NCBI GenBank assembly: GCA_013215655.1
Contig: JABSOX010000056.1
Coordinates: forward strand, 1 to 36,909
Direction of reading: 5' to 3'
Length of the DNA: 36,909 bases
Source of the DNA: Colwellia sp.
GTDB lineage: Bacteria > Pseudomonadota > Gammaproteobacteria > Enterobacterales > Alteromonadaceae
Shown here: piece by piece, positions 17,353 through 25,595 of the stretch
Layout of the letters: the number at the start of each line of letters is the position of its first letter
Numbering within the stretch: the first letter of the stretch is position 1
Translations under genes and position numbers: made by a program
Notes under the pieces: generated by a model
Seen by the model: the letters and a program-made list of their open reading frames with translations, nothing else
What the model was told of the DNA's origin: nothing
Database searches by the model: none

Positions 17353-18168
17353 ATGAATATTACAAAAATATTACTAATTCCTATAGTGATAAGTCTGCTG
17401 TCTATTAATGTTAATGCAGCAAAACTAGCACCATGCATGACCAGTGAATGTATCGATTATTTTAACAAATTTAGAGTTAGTGCTAAGAGAGGTCACCCTG
17501 TTGCTATGAATACGTTAGGGCAATTTTATGAGTATGGTTATGGTACGGAAAAAAATGAAATACTTGCGCTTAAATATTACGAAAAATCCTCACGCTTAGA
17601 TAATCCGGTAGCACAATACAAGGCAGGGTTACTCTACCTCAGTAGTGAGCAACATAAAGATATTACTAAGGGTGTTAACTACCTAGAAAAATCAGCAAAA
17701 AACAAAGTAAAAAAAGCATTTTTTTTACTCGGCATTATTTACCTTAATAAAGATTTTGGTGCTTATGACCTTGCTAAAGCAGATGAGTATCTTGCCAAAG
17801 CATATGATAATAAACATGAAGATATGCCGACCCTCATCGATTATCTTAATGAAAAAAACAGGATACAAGCAAGCACTTTTCCAAATCTAGTAAATGCTCT
17901 AAAAACCACTCCTCTTGCTGTAAACAAAAACTCAGTGAGTGTATGGCCTAATGATGGTACCGAAGTGATAACTGTTGTAGCTCCCCCTATTGAAGAAATA
18001 TTTCACGATCAACTTATTAGTTTTAGACAGAGTATTAAAAGTACAGGAACGCGATTTAAAGGGAAGTCATGTAAACAAATGAGGAGCACCTGTATTTCGA
18101 TGGGTGAAGGTTTAGTAGGGGCGACAAGATCTGCATTCTTTAGAAACTTTGTAAAACATTCATTCTAA
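17353..18168 (+). CDS. SEL1-repeat secreted protein, tandem paralogue 1
   Basis: 271 residues: signal peptide (about 1-22, VNAA), Cys28 and Cys33 in APCMTSEC, then three to four SEL1/TPR-like repeats at about 45-150. A conserved tail domain follows (VSVWPNDGTEVITVVAPPIEEIF) with a second Cys pair (SCKQMRSTC). The two Cys pairs are kept in all four paralogues and probably form disulfides in the periplasm. SEL1 repeats bind other proteins; no enzymatic motif is present. The ribosome site AAAGGA lies 10 bases before the ATG. The final residues (about the last 20) differ from those of the neighbours. The target and role are unknown. Confidence 0.85.
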   Translation: MNITKILLIPIVISLLSINVNAAKLAPCMTSECIDYFNKFRVSAKRGHPVAMNTLGQFYEYGYGTEKNEILALKYYEKSSRLDNPVAQYKAGLLYLSSEQHKDITKGVNYLEKSAKNKVKKAFFLLGIIYLNKDFGAYDLAKADEYLAKAYDNKHEDMPTLIDYLNEKNRIQASTFPNLVNALKTTPLAVNKNSVSVWPNDGTEVITVVAPPIEEIFHDQLISFRQSIKSTGTRFKGKSCKQMRSTCISMGEGLVGATRSAFFRNFVKHSF

Positions 18169-18186
18169 AATTACTGATTAATTCTT

Positions 18187-18219
18187 AATGTGATAGTCAA
18201 CTAGACGAACTATCACATT
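18187..18219 (+). terminator. Hairpin between SEL1 genes 1 and 2
   Basis: Perfect 11-bp stem AATGTGATAGT/ACTATCACATT with an 11-base loop, followed by AT-rich sequence. It is not seen between the other copies. It may end or stabilise the gene 1 transcript. Confidence 0.55.
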
Positions 18220-18221
18220 GA

Positions 18222-18275
18222 ATTTAAATTTTATTTACGAACAAGCGACAAAGAAATTAAAGGAATCTTAACGTT
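18222..18275 (+). repeat. Duplicated leader sequence, copy in front of SEL1 gene 2
   Basis: The short form of the shared leader (about 54 bp), from ATTTAAATTTTATTTACGAA to the start codon, with the ribosome site AAAGGA and CTTAACGTT. It is nearly identical to 17300-17352. Confidence 0.75.
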
Positions 18276-19088
18276 ATGAACATTACAAAAACAATATTAA
18301 TATCTATGGTGATAAGTTTGTTGTCTATTAGTGTTAATGCGGCAAAACTAGCTCCATGTATGACTAATGAGTGTATTGAATATTTTAACAAATTTAAAGT
18401 TAGTGCAAAGAGAGGTCACCCTGTTGCTATGAATACGTTAGGGCAGTTTTATGAGTATGGTTATGGAACGGAAAAAAATGAATTACTGGCGCTTAAATAT
18501 TACGAAAAATCCTCACGACTAGATCATCCTGTAGCACAATACAAAGCAGGGTTACTCTATCTTAGCAGTGAGAAACATAAAGATATTACTAAGGGCGTTA
18601 ACTACCTGGAAAAATCTGCAACAAACAAAGTGAAAAAAGCATTTTTTTTACTTGGCATTATTTACCTTAATAAAGATTTTGGTGCTTATGACCTTGCTAA
18701 AGCAGATGAGTATCTTGCCAAAGCATATGATAATAAACATGAAGATATGCCCACTATCATCGATTATCTTAATGAAAAAAATAGGATACAAACAGATACT
18801 TTTCCAAGTCTGCTCAGTGCTTTAAAAACTACACCTCTTGCTGTAAACAAAAACTCAGTGAGTGTATGGCCTGATGATGGTACCGAAGTGATCACTGTTG
18901 TAGCTCCCCCTATTGAAGACATATTTCATGGGCAACTTATGAGTTTTAGACAAAGAATTAAAAGTACAGGGTCAAGGTTTGCAGGGAGGTCATGTAAACA
19001 AATGAAAAACTATTGTATTTCTATGGGTGAAGGCTTAGGAACTGCCCAGGCTAAAGTATTTTATCATCAAGCATTCGGAATTTTTTAG
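18276..19088 (+). CDS. SEL1-repeat secreted protein, tandem paralogue 2
   Basis: 270 residues and very close to paralogue 1 through the repeat domain; one long DNA stretch (about 18640-18750 against 17720-17830) is almost identical. It has the same signal peptide type, APCMTNEC, SEL1 repeats and WPDDGTEVITVVAPPIEDIF tail with SCKQMKNYC. The C-terminus diverges abruptly after GEGL, where it reads GTAQAKVFYHQAFGIF. The pattern of a conserved body with a variable end suggests recent duplication with end replacement or relaxed selection on the tail. It probably has its own promoter or leader like its neighbours. Confidence 0.85.
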   Translation: MNITKTILISMVISLLSISVNAAKLAPCMTNECIEYFNKFKVSAKRGHPVAMNTLGQFYEYGYGTEKNELLALKYYEKSSRLDHPVAQYKAGLLYLSSEKHKDITKGVNYLEKSATNKVKKAFFLLGIIYLNKDFGAYDLAKADEYLAKAYDNKHEDMPTIIDYLNEKNRIQTDTFPSLLSALKTTPLAVNKNSVSVWPDDGTEVITVVAPPIEDIFHGQLMSFRQRIKSTGSRFAGRSCKQMKNYCISMGEGLGTAQAKVFYHQAFGIF

Positions 19089-19134
19089 CTTTTATTAGTT
19101 TGTAAAGCAGACGCTTAGGTGTTGATATGTAAAA

Positions 19135-19297
19135 CATACAAATAATATATAACTCCTATATATAAAAATATCTTAAGTATGTTGTTATGGCATTTCTTAC
19201 TGTGAACACAGCCGAAATAAAGCCGCAGTAATTGCATTTAAATTTTATTAACGAATTAACGAATTAACGACAAAGAAATAAAAGGAACCTTAACTTG
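19135..19297 (+). repeat. Duplicated leader sequence, copy in front of SEL1 gene 3
   Basis: The long form of the leader, matching 17198-17352. Near its end the stretch ACGAATTA is locally duplicated (ACGAATTAACGAATTAACGA), a small tandem expansion absent from copies 1 and 2. Confidence 0.75.
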
Positions 19298-20125
19298 ATG
19301 AACATTACAAAAATAATACTAATATCTATAGCGATAAGTCTGCTGCCTATTAGTGCGAATGCAGCAAAACTAGCTCCATGTATGACAGATGAATGTGTAG
19401 ACTATTTTAATAAATTTAAACGAAGTGCAAAAAGGGGCCATCCTGTTGCTATGAATACGTTGGGGCAATTTTATGAGTTTGGTTATGGAACGGAAAAAAA
19501 TGAAGCATTAGCGCTTAGGTATTACGAAAAATCGTCGCGACTAGACCATCCAGTAGCACAGTACAAAGCGGGACTACTCTATCTAAGCAGTGATAAACAT
19601 AAAGATATTACTAAAGGGGTTAACTACTTAGAGAAATCGGCTAAAAACAAAGTGAAAAAAGCATATTTTTTACTCGGTATTATTTATCTTAATAAAGATT
19701 TTGGTGCCTATGACCTTGTTAAAGCGGATAAATACCTTGCTAAAGCATATGATAATAAACACGAAAGTATGCCTACTGTGATAGATTACATCAAGGAAAC
19801 AAGAACGATACAGACCGATACTTTTCCAAATCTTGTCAGTTCTATGAGAAAAAATCCAATCGATGTAATTGACGGTTTAGTGAGTGTCTGGCCAGATGAT
19901 GGTACCGAGGTGATCACTATCGTTTCTCCCCCTATTGAAGAAATATTTCACGGGCAACTTATGAGCTTTAGACAAAAAATTAAAAGTACAGGAACAAGGT
20001 TTGCTGGAATGTCATGTAAACAAATGAAAAGTGCCTGTTTTTCTTTTGGAGAAAACATTGAAGGAGCGACAAGAAATCAATTTTATACCAACTTGATCAA
20101 GCAATCAGCTGGAGGTGGATATTAA
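19298..20125 (+). CDS. SEL1-repeat secreted protein, tandem paralogue 3
   Basis: 275 residues. The start is set at ATG 19298, matching MNITK in paralogues 1 and 2; the frame also contains a TTG immediately before it. It has a signal peptide, APCMTDEC, the SEL1 repeats (GHPVAMNTLGQFYEFGYGTEKNEALAL and following) and the VSVWPDDGTEVITIVSPPIEEIF tail with SCKQMKSAC. It is more diverged than copies 1 and 2 are from each other. The end (GATRNQFYTNLIKQSAGGGY) shares GATR with paralogue 1 but is longer. As with the others, a protein-binding periplasmic role is likely and the partner unknown. Confidence 0.85.
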   Translation: MNITKIILISIAISLLPISANAAKLAPCMTDECVDYFNKFKRSAKRGHPVAMNTLGQFYEFGYGTEKNEALALRYYEKSSRLDHPVAQYKAGLLYLSSDKHKDITKGVNYLEKSAKNKVKKAYFLLGIIYLNKDFGAYDLVKADKYLAKAYDNKHESMPTVIDYIKETRTIQTDTFPNLVSSMRKNPIDVIDGLVSVWPDDGTEVITIVSPPIEEIFHGQLMSFRQKIKSTGTRFAGMSCKQMKSACFSFGENIEGATRNQFYTNLIKQSAGGGY

Positions 20126-20224
20126 GAAAATTTTTCTGATGAAGAATTGTGGGTCATGTTAACTTGATATATTTTAAATCTCGGTCGCTTGCGATCGGGA
20201 AGTGAGTTCATCATAATTCGAGTC

Positions 20225-20272
20225 ATATACCCGCTCCACTTGAAACTGCATCTTCAAATGGAACGGGTATAT
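20225..20272. repeat. Long imperfect hairpin, possible dispersed repeat/MITE-like element or terminator
   Basis: Arms of 20 bases pair as ATATACCCG-c-TCCA-c-TTGAA with TTCAA-a-TGGA-a-CGGGTATAT, with two symmetric mismatches and an 8-base loop. It is followed by an AT-rich stretch but no clean T tract. The form resembles dispersed palindromic repeats in marine gammaproteobacteria; that identity is inferred. Confidence 0.6.
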
Positions 20273-20386
20273 TATTTATAAATAAGTTAAATAGTAAAAT
20301 GAAATACTGACAAGGTATCAGAGGCATGATATAAAAATTGTAGTATCATAAGGCCTTGTTAGCTACTTATATCGTAGTAGAGTCTT

Positions 20387-20428
20387 AACCATTTTAAGTA
20401 AACCATTTTAAGTAAACCATTTTAAGTA
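20387..20428 (+). repeat. Three perfect 14-bp direct repeats before SEL1 gene 4
   Basis: AACCATTTTAAGTA at 20387, 20401 and 20415 without any gap, ending 11 bp before ATG 20440. It may be a slippage product or a regulator-binding array. Confidence 0.9.
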
Positions 20429-20439
20429 CCTGGAAATAT

Positions 20440-21225
20440 ATGAGTAAATTAATATGTGTTTTTATCATTCTAATTTGTAGCTATGCTCAAAAAGGAATCG
20501 CGGCACAAATCACTGCTTGCCAAGAAAAGCACTGTATTGAATATTTCAATAAATTTAAAGTTTTCGCTAAAAGAGGTCACCCTGTCGCTATGGCGACACT
20601 TGGACAACTTTATTATTATGGGTATGGTACAGAGAAGAATGATCAACAAGCGCTTAGTTTTTTATTGCGTTCTGCCAAATTCGGTAATATTTCGGCGCAT
20701 TATAAAGTCGGCTTGATGTATCTTAATAGTAAGAAGGCAGGAGATATAGAACAAGGAATTATGCACTTGGAAAAAGCATCAAGAAAGCGTTATAAAAGTG
20801 CAACTTTCATTTTAGGTATTATATATTTAAGCAATAAATTTGGTTTTCATAATCAGTCATTGGCAGATAAATATTTAGCAAAATCGTATAAGCAAAAACA
20901 CCCAGGAATTCCGAGAGTTGTTGACCATATTAATGAATCAATGGCTATTACAGAAAATAGTTTTCCTAATTTGTTTCAAGCAATGACTAATTATCCACTA
21001 GTTGTTAATAATCTTTCGAATAGTGCTTGGCCTCTTGATAACTCGGAAATAATAACGACAATATCCCCTCCTATTACAGAAATATTTGATGAGTTATTAG
21101 TAAGTTTTAGATCATCAAGGACCATCACGGGAAGTCGATTTAAAGGGAAAACCTGCGGACAAACGATTTCATGTATGAGTATTGATAACCTTCAAGATGC
21201 TACTTACTGGTTAAAATTGATGTAA
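20440..21225 (+). CDS. SEL1-repeat secreted protein, divergent paralogue 4
   Basis: 261 residues, clearly homologous to the three preceding proteins but with far more substitutions. Signal peptide about 1-21, TACQEKHC in place of APCMTxEC, SEL1 repeats (GHPVAMATLGQLYYYGYGTEKN), the SAWPLDNSEIITTISPPITEIF tail and KTCGQTISC. Both cysteine pairs are therefore kept. The C-terminus is shorter (LQDATYWLKLM). It lacks the shared leader and instead has three 14-bp repeats upstream, so its control probably differs. GGAAA at 20432 is the likely ribosome site. It looks like the oldest duplicate or an import from a related locus. Confidence 0.82.
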   Translation: MSKLICVFIILICSYAQKGIAAQITACQEKHCIEYFNKFKVFAKRGHPVAMATLGQLYYYGYGTEKNDQQALSFLLRSAKFGNISAHYKVGLMYLNSKKAGDIEQGIMHLEKASRKRYKSATFILGIIYLSNKFGFHNQSLADKYLAKSYKQKHPGIPRVVDHINESMAITENSFPNLFQAMTNYPLVVNNLSNSAWPLDNSEIITTISPPITEIFDELLVSFRSSRTITGSRFKGKTCGQTISCMSIDNLQDATYWLKLM

Positions 21226-21391
21226 AATATTGCTCAAATAAAATGTATTTAATTATTTTTATTTATCATTGTCATCAAAAATATAGCGTAATTATCCTCG
21301 TCAATGTATTTTCACCTTTGTCTCCCCTAAAAGCTAACATAGGTAGCAAAGGTAAAAATAAACAGATTGATGATTCATAAGAACATTAGCT

Positions 21392-22627
21392 TTATAGTCT
21401 TACAGCATAGATTTTTCCGTTACTTGACCCTAAATACAGCGTTTTGTCATTTAAGGTTAAACTTAATATTGAGTCGAGTTTGTCTTTCATACGTTGCACA
21501 TCTTTAATTGCATTTGCATGGCTATAATTATCATCAAGGCTATATATGCGCTTTAATCCACCTTCTTTTTTTATTAATTCCTTAGCATTTATTAGGTTAT
21601 TCGGTGTGGAAAATAATAAAGTCTTTTGAGACGTTCTTTTGTTAACAGCATATAACTCTCCTGAAACGGTAGCAAAATAGACGTATTCTTCATCAGCTTG
21701 TGGCTGAGCAAAATTATAAAAATCATTTAATTGTAATAATGTTTGTGAACCTGTTTTTGCATTAAGCCCAACTAAGGAGTAGCCATCAGAGGTACCAAAA
21801 TATATTTGATCATTACTTTCAATTGCAGGGGAACCTACCCAAGTGCTTGCATATTGACTACTCCATTTTTCAATACCCTTTTTAGCATCTATCGCATAGA
21901 AATAACTTCCTCTATTACCAACATACACTGTTCCGTTATGAATAATTGGTGATAAATTAAAGCCATTCCAACCATCCCAGCCGGCCAACATACCTTGTGG
22001 TGTACGTGAAGCAAACTGCCATGAAATACTACCGTCGATTTCATTAAGTCCATAAAGGTTATTATTCCAGCTACCTATAACAATAGTGCCTTCATGGTAG
22101 GCAGGTACAGTATGAGATATACCCGTATTGGTATGCCAAACTTGTTGTCCTGTTTTAGTTGATATAGCAAAAGTACCATTGGCATTGCCGAATATTATTT
22201 TTTCTTTAACAATTATTGGACTAGAGCGATACCATGACCAAGGGTCGATAAATAGACCTTTACCCCAACTCATACTTTCTCCGTTAACCTTAAAAGGTTG
22301 ATCTTGATTGTGAAAAATCCATTTTTTATTACCCTCCATATCAACGGCATGTAAACCATTATCGGCCAATATGTAGATGTTTTCATTTGCTATTGAAACG
22401 CTGCTATAAGTCTTTGCTTTAGTATCGTACTGCCATTGCAGAACCCCTTTTTTATCTAATACCGTTAATGATTGACCCGATAGAACATAAATAAGGTTTT
22501 TGTGGATAACCGGTTGTCCAGTGATCTCACCAGCGGTTTGATATTGCCAAGCTAAGTTAGCAAGGGCGATAGGCGATAGGAATAAAGAGGCAATAATTAA
22601 CAAATTGAGCATTAAGGGTCGGTACAT
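21392..22627 (-). CDS. PQQ-type (BamB-like) beta-propeller periplasmic protein
   Basis: 411 residues with a signal peptide (about 1-23). The body is made of eight-bladed-propeller repeats of the PQQ/pyrrolo-quinoline type: VYVGNRGSYFYAIDAKKGIEKW, IVIGSWNNNLYGLNEIDGSISW, TLYLGSSNGKIYAVRL. No PQQ dehydrogenase catalytic region is visible, so it is better seen as a structural or binding propeller like BamB than as an enzyme. It is the last of three - strand genes (regulator, cupin protein, propeller) and shares with the cupin gene a bipartite upstream motif at 22683-22714. No lipobox is seen, so it is probably soluble in the periplasm. Confidence 0.85.
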   Translation of the reverse strand: MYRPLMLNLLIIASLFLSPIALANLAWQYQTAGEITGQPVIHKNLIYVLSGQSLTVLDKKGVLQWQYDTKAKTYSSVSIANENIYILADNGLHAVDMEGNKKWIFHNQDQPFKVNGESMSWGKGLFIDPWSWYRSSPIIVKEKIIFGNANGTFAISTKTGQQVWHTNTGISHTVPAYHEGTIVIGSWNNNLYGLNEIDGSISWQFASRTPQGMLAGWDGWNGFNLSPIIHNGTVYVGNRGSYFYAIDAKKGIEKWSSQYASTWVGSPAIESNDQIYFGTSDGYSLVGLNAKTGSQTLLQLNDFYNFAQPQADEEYVYFATVSGELYAVNKRTSQKTLLFSTPNNLINAKELIKKEGGLKRIYSLDDNYSHANAIKDVQRMKDKLDSILSLTLNDKTLYLGSSNGKIYAVRL

Positions 22628-22682
22628 GTATTTCTCTATAATATGTGGGAGTAAGCCAACTCACTTTATGAATTAGCGTATT

Positions 22683-22714
22683 AATAGTCCTGAAGTCACA
22701 ATAAAGAGTTCCAA
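22683..22714 (-). promoter_or_regulatory. Bipartite motif upstream of the propeller gene
   Basis: Read on the - strand: TTGGAACT, 11 bases, CTTCAGGACTATT. The same two half-motifs with a 10-base gap lie at 23919-23949 ahead of the cupin gene. It ends 55 bp before the propeller start. Probably an activator site, perhaps including the -35 region (inference). Confidence 0.6.
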
Positions 22715-22790
22715 GTTTTTATTAGATATTTAATAAATGTGCTGTGAGTTTTATACATTACACTTTTGGCACCATTATAGGATTAATTCC

Positions 22791-22827
22791 CCATTTCACG
22801 GAGTGAAGTCGAACTTAAGCGAGATGG
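22791..22827. repeat. Weak inverted repeat between cupin and propeller genes
   Basis: CCATTTC at 22791-22797 faces GAGATGG at 22821-22827 and can pair with one wobble. It lies just after the cupin gene stop and could act as a weak terminator. There is no T tract. Confidence 0.3.
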
Positions 22828-22846
22828 CTTGCATTGAGATACTTAT

Positions 22847-23854
22847 TTAGCGCATCAGTGAGTTGACAACAATTTCTTTTAATCCTTGTGATATCTCGGG
22901 TGTATGCTTGCCTAAAATCCCCAATTTTTCTTGAGGAATGTGAGCGCTAGACTGGCCAATATCAGAAAATAAATAGTGATTAAAATAGGCTTGCCATGCT
23001 TTGCGTTTACCTTCTGGTAAATTGCGAATACTCATTAAACCATGAATTAGACAATCAAATCCGGAGCCATAATTTTTGGGAGTAGCGTCATGAAAATAAG
23101 TTAGTAAAACATTAAATTTATCGAGAGACTCAACATTGTGCCACCATAAAGAAGGGATATATATGGCATCACCAGGCTCTAATTCAGCGACTAAGGCGTT
23201 TTTAATCGCCTCTTTATACCGGGGGAATTTAACAAAGTCAGGTTTGTTCACTTCAACCATACTTACTGGCTGACCTGCGGGAGTATTGTCGATTGGGCCA
23301 ATATATAAGTTAGATATTTGTTCTGGTGGGAACAAGGTAAAGCGTCTTTTTCCACTGATACAACAGGCGATGTTATCTGGCACATCGAAATGAGGCGCAA
23401 TGGTGATCTTATTACCAATCCAAATACCGGGATTTAAAGTATGACTTAGCAAGTCATTGCTATTTTCTTTTAAAAAATTAGGGATATATTTATTAGTAGG
23501 GGCGTTACTTATATACAAATATTGTTCATTTATATCTGCGCTATTAATTTTTTCTATAACATCAATAAAGTTCGCTGTCTGTGTCTCAAAGTTTAAACCG
23601 TTAAGACCCTCATTATAAAAGAATCGACCTTTAACTTTTTTATCAGCTTTTAAGTAGTTCGTCTCTAGACCTTTATCGAATTTTTTTAGGTAGTTTATTA
23701 ATGTATTTGGAGATTCCTTTGAGTGTTGTACAACAGGCCAATCCTTGATGAGGCTTTTTAATATAGCAGGTTGATGAAGAGGAACTATTTCGTTTTTAAA
23801 ACGCTTTAAGTCAACGTTATGCCATGCTTTGATCTGAGGAAGTACATGTTCCAT
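22847..23854 (-). CDS. Cupin-like (JmjC/Cupin_8) Fe(II)/2-oxoglutarate-type oxygenase
   Basis: 335 residues, cytoplasmic, no signal peptide. The double-stranded beta-helix core has the metal triad typical of JmjC-like hydroxylases: His155-x-Asp157 in IAPHFDVPDN and His239 in SLWWHNVESL, with the PGDAIYIPSLWWH signature. N-terminal features (HQPAILKSLIKDWPVV, YLYISNAPT) also fit the cupin-like family found near TonB receptors and tryptophan-halogenase-like genes in marine bacteria; none of those genes is seen here. Expected chemistry is hydroxylation of a protein or small molecule; the substrate is unknown. A bipartite motif shared with the propeller gene lies 65 bp upstream, and a CadC-type regulator gene follows upstream on the same strand. 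Confidence 0.85.
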   Translation of the reverse strand: MEHVLPQIKAWHNVDLKRFKNEIVPLHQPAILKSLIKDWPVVQHSKESPNTLINYLKKFDKGLETNYLKADKKVKGRFFYNEGLNGLNFETQTANFIDVIEKINSADINEQYLYISNAPTNKYIPNFLKENSNDLLSHTLNPGIWIGNKITIAPHFDVPDNIACCISGKRRFTLFPPEQISNLYIGPIDNTPAGQPVSMVEVNKPDFVKFPRYKEAIKNALVAELEPGDAIYIPSLWWHNVESLDKFNVLLTYFHDATPKNYGSGFDCLIHGLMSIRNLPEGKRKAWQAYFNHYLFSDIGQSSAHIPQEKLGILGKHTPEISQGLKEIVVNSLMR

Positions 23855-23918
23855 CTTTATACCTTTTGCTAAATAAAATAATCCTAATAAGATGAATGAG
23901 TTTATTTAGTAAAAGATA

Positions 23919-23949
23919 AATAGTCCTGAAGCTTGCTTACAAGTTCCAA
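23919..23949 (-). promoter_or_regulatory. Bipartite motif upstream of the cupin gene
   Basis: Read on the - strand: TTGGAACT, 10 bases, CTTCAGGACTATT. It matches the motif ahead of the propeller gene except in the spacer. The neighbouring CadC-type regulator is the natural candidate to bind it. Confidence 0.6.
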
Positions 23950-23991
23950 ATAGTTACGAAATTTGTTGTTTATCAGTTGATTAAATGTATT

Positions 23992-25416
23992 TTACTGGGG
24001 GTTGATGATGTTTTTCAACTTAGGGTGTTGACGCAGAACTTTATATTTTGGATCGACATTAAACCATAATAAGGTTGCATCGCGTTGTTCTAATGCTTGT
24101 AAAATATACTCGACGGCAAGCTCATCTTTACCTGCTTTTGTTGCATAACGAGCGTACGATAAAGGAGGGAAATATTGACCAATATATTGTTGTTCTTGTT
24201 TTTCATCTAATAACCACAAGTTAACAGCGGCTAATCCTCCTTGGTTAAAGATTTTGGTGATAATAGAAATTTCATTTGCTGAGTAGTTTACTTTCGAAAA
24301 TATATTGAGCAATTCATTAAAGGAAGCCTGCTCATCACCCATATTTTCTAAAATTGCTTGTGCGGAAATATGATAAGCAAAAGAGCTTGGTTGTAACTTT
24401 TTAAGTTTCTCCAATTCTATAATTGCAGTGTCAAAATCTTCCATCATATTATAAATCCAGGCAACGGAAGGTATTGCATAGGCACTTGGTTCTAAATTCT
24501 TATATTCTTTAATATGTTGTATAGCAAGTTTGAATTTTCCTGCTGCCAATAGAAACTCCGAGAACTTAAAGTGTGCTTGTGCATCTTTGGGTGCTAACTC
24601 CGTTGCTTTTTGGTAATGCTGTTCTGCCAAATCAAAATTCCATTCAATTAAAAAAGCAACATCAGCGAGTGCAAGGTGAGTTTTATGATCGTTAGGTGAT
24701 AATAATAGGGACTTATTTAGTAAGGTATAATATTCATCTATATTTGCCAACTTTTCGACACCATCATTGGCAAGTAGTTGTACTTTTGCATTGACTAATT
24801 CACGATAAGCTGGCGCATAATCAGGAGCGGTAATGATAGTATCTTCAAAGATCTGCTGTGCAGATTGCCAGCCATTTTCATCATCTAAGGTGAGTAAGTA
24901 ACGTCCTTTTTGATAATGATTAATGCTCGCCTGTGACGGTAGTTGAGCATTATTGTTTATATTATTATCATTTTTGGAAAAAAAGGAGAATGCTAATAAA
25001 CCTATAAAGATAAAACCTAAGATTAAAAAAGAGCTTTTTGTTGCTGATGTTAACGTTTTATTTTTTTGTTCTACTGTCGCTTTATTTTCTTCGACTTCAA
25101 TAACTTTAGCAATTAGACGATAACCGATGCCAGGGATTGTTTTTATATATGATGGATTTCTCGCTTTGTCCCCTAAAGCCTTACGTATATGACTAATGGC
25201 GACAGTAAGTACATCTTCTGTTACCACTTTATTTGGCCAAACTTCGTTTAACATCACAGTTTTACTCACATCGTTACCTTGATAACGAAGCAAACATAAC
25301 AATAATTCTAAAGCGGTATGATCGAGTTTGGCACTATTTATGTGGTTAAAATCGAAATCACTGGCGAGTATACCTGTTGCTGTATTCAGAAAATGTTTGC
25401 CAAGTTGAATTATCAT
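23992..25416 (-). CDS. CadC-type transmembrane regulator with TPR sensor domain
   Basis: 474 residues. Residues 1-110 are an OmpR/CadC winged helix (LDHTALELLLCLLRYQG, VLTVAISHIRKALGDKARNPSYIKTIPGIGYRLI). One membrane helix is at about 126-146. From about 165 the periplasmic part is TPR-like: YQKGRYLLTLDDENGW, HLALADVAFLIEWNFDLAEQHYQKATELAPKDAQAHFKFSEFLLAAGKF and several more repeats to the end. This is a one-component membrane regulator common in Shewanella and Colwellia. Its closest potential targets are the cupin and propeller genes downstream on the same strand, which share an upstream motif. It is divergent from an AraC gene. Confidence 0.88.
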   Translation of the reverse strand: MIIQLGKHFLNTATGILASDFDFNHINSAKLDHTALELLLCLLRYQGNDVSKTVMLNEVWPNKVVTEDVLTVAISHIRKALGDKARNPSYIKTIPGIGYRLIAKVIEVEENKATVEQKNKTLTSATKSSFLILGFIFIGLLAFSFFSKNDNNINNNAQLPSQASINHYQKGRYLLTLDDENGWQSAQQIFEDTIITAPDYAPAYRELVNAKVQLLANDGVEKLANIDEYYTLLNKSLLLSPNDHKTHLALADVAFLIEWNFDLAEQHYQKATELAPKDAQAHFKFSEFLLAAGKFKLAIQHIKEYKNLEPSAYAIPSVAWIYNMMEDFDTAIIELEKLKKLQPSSFAYHISAQAILENMGDEQASFNELLNIFSKVNYSANEISIITKIFNQGGLAAVNLWLLDEKQEQQYIGQYFPPLSYARYATKAGKDELAVEYILQALEQRDATLLWFNVDPKYKVLRQHPKLKNIINPQ

Positions 25417-25595
25417 AATTGTCTATTTATTTTAAGTCAGAGTGTTAAGTAAGGATTTTAAGTAAGTGAGTTTAATAAGAGCTTGAAAAGAAATGTTAAT
25501 TAAACCTAAGAATGAAAAATTATACCTAAATATAGGTGACAACGGTATATTAATAACGCTAAATTATCTCTACCTTTTCATCATGAAGAACTCTC

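Larger units (their letters stand above)
20126..20439. other. Intergenic region with a long hairpin and a 14-bp triple repeat
   Basis: 314 bp between SEL1 genes 3 and 4. It holds the imperfect hairpin at 20225-20272 and three perfect direct repeats at 20387-20428, described separately. No open frame of note and no copy of the SEL1 leader are present. Confidence 0.6.

Noticed and set aside
20387-20428. CRISPR-like array
   Set aside because: The three 14-bp repeats are directly adjacent with no spacers, and no cas genes are near.
17353-21225. SEL1 array as a toxin-immunity or secretion-effector cluster
   Set aside because: No toxin domain, secretion apparatus or immunity gene is visible; all four proteins share one architecture with plain signal peptides.
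21392-22627. PQQ-dependent dehydrogenase
   Set aside because: The protein is too short and has only propeller repeats, without dehydrogenase catalytic residues or a cytochrome domain.
25527-25538. Short palindrome CCTAAATATAGG in the CadC/AraC divergent region
   Set aside because: Only 4-bp arms; expected by chance in AT-rich DNA.
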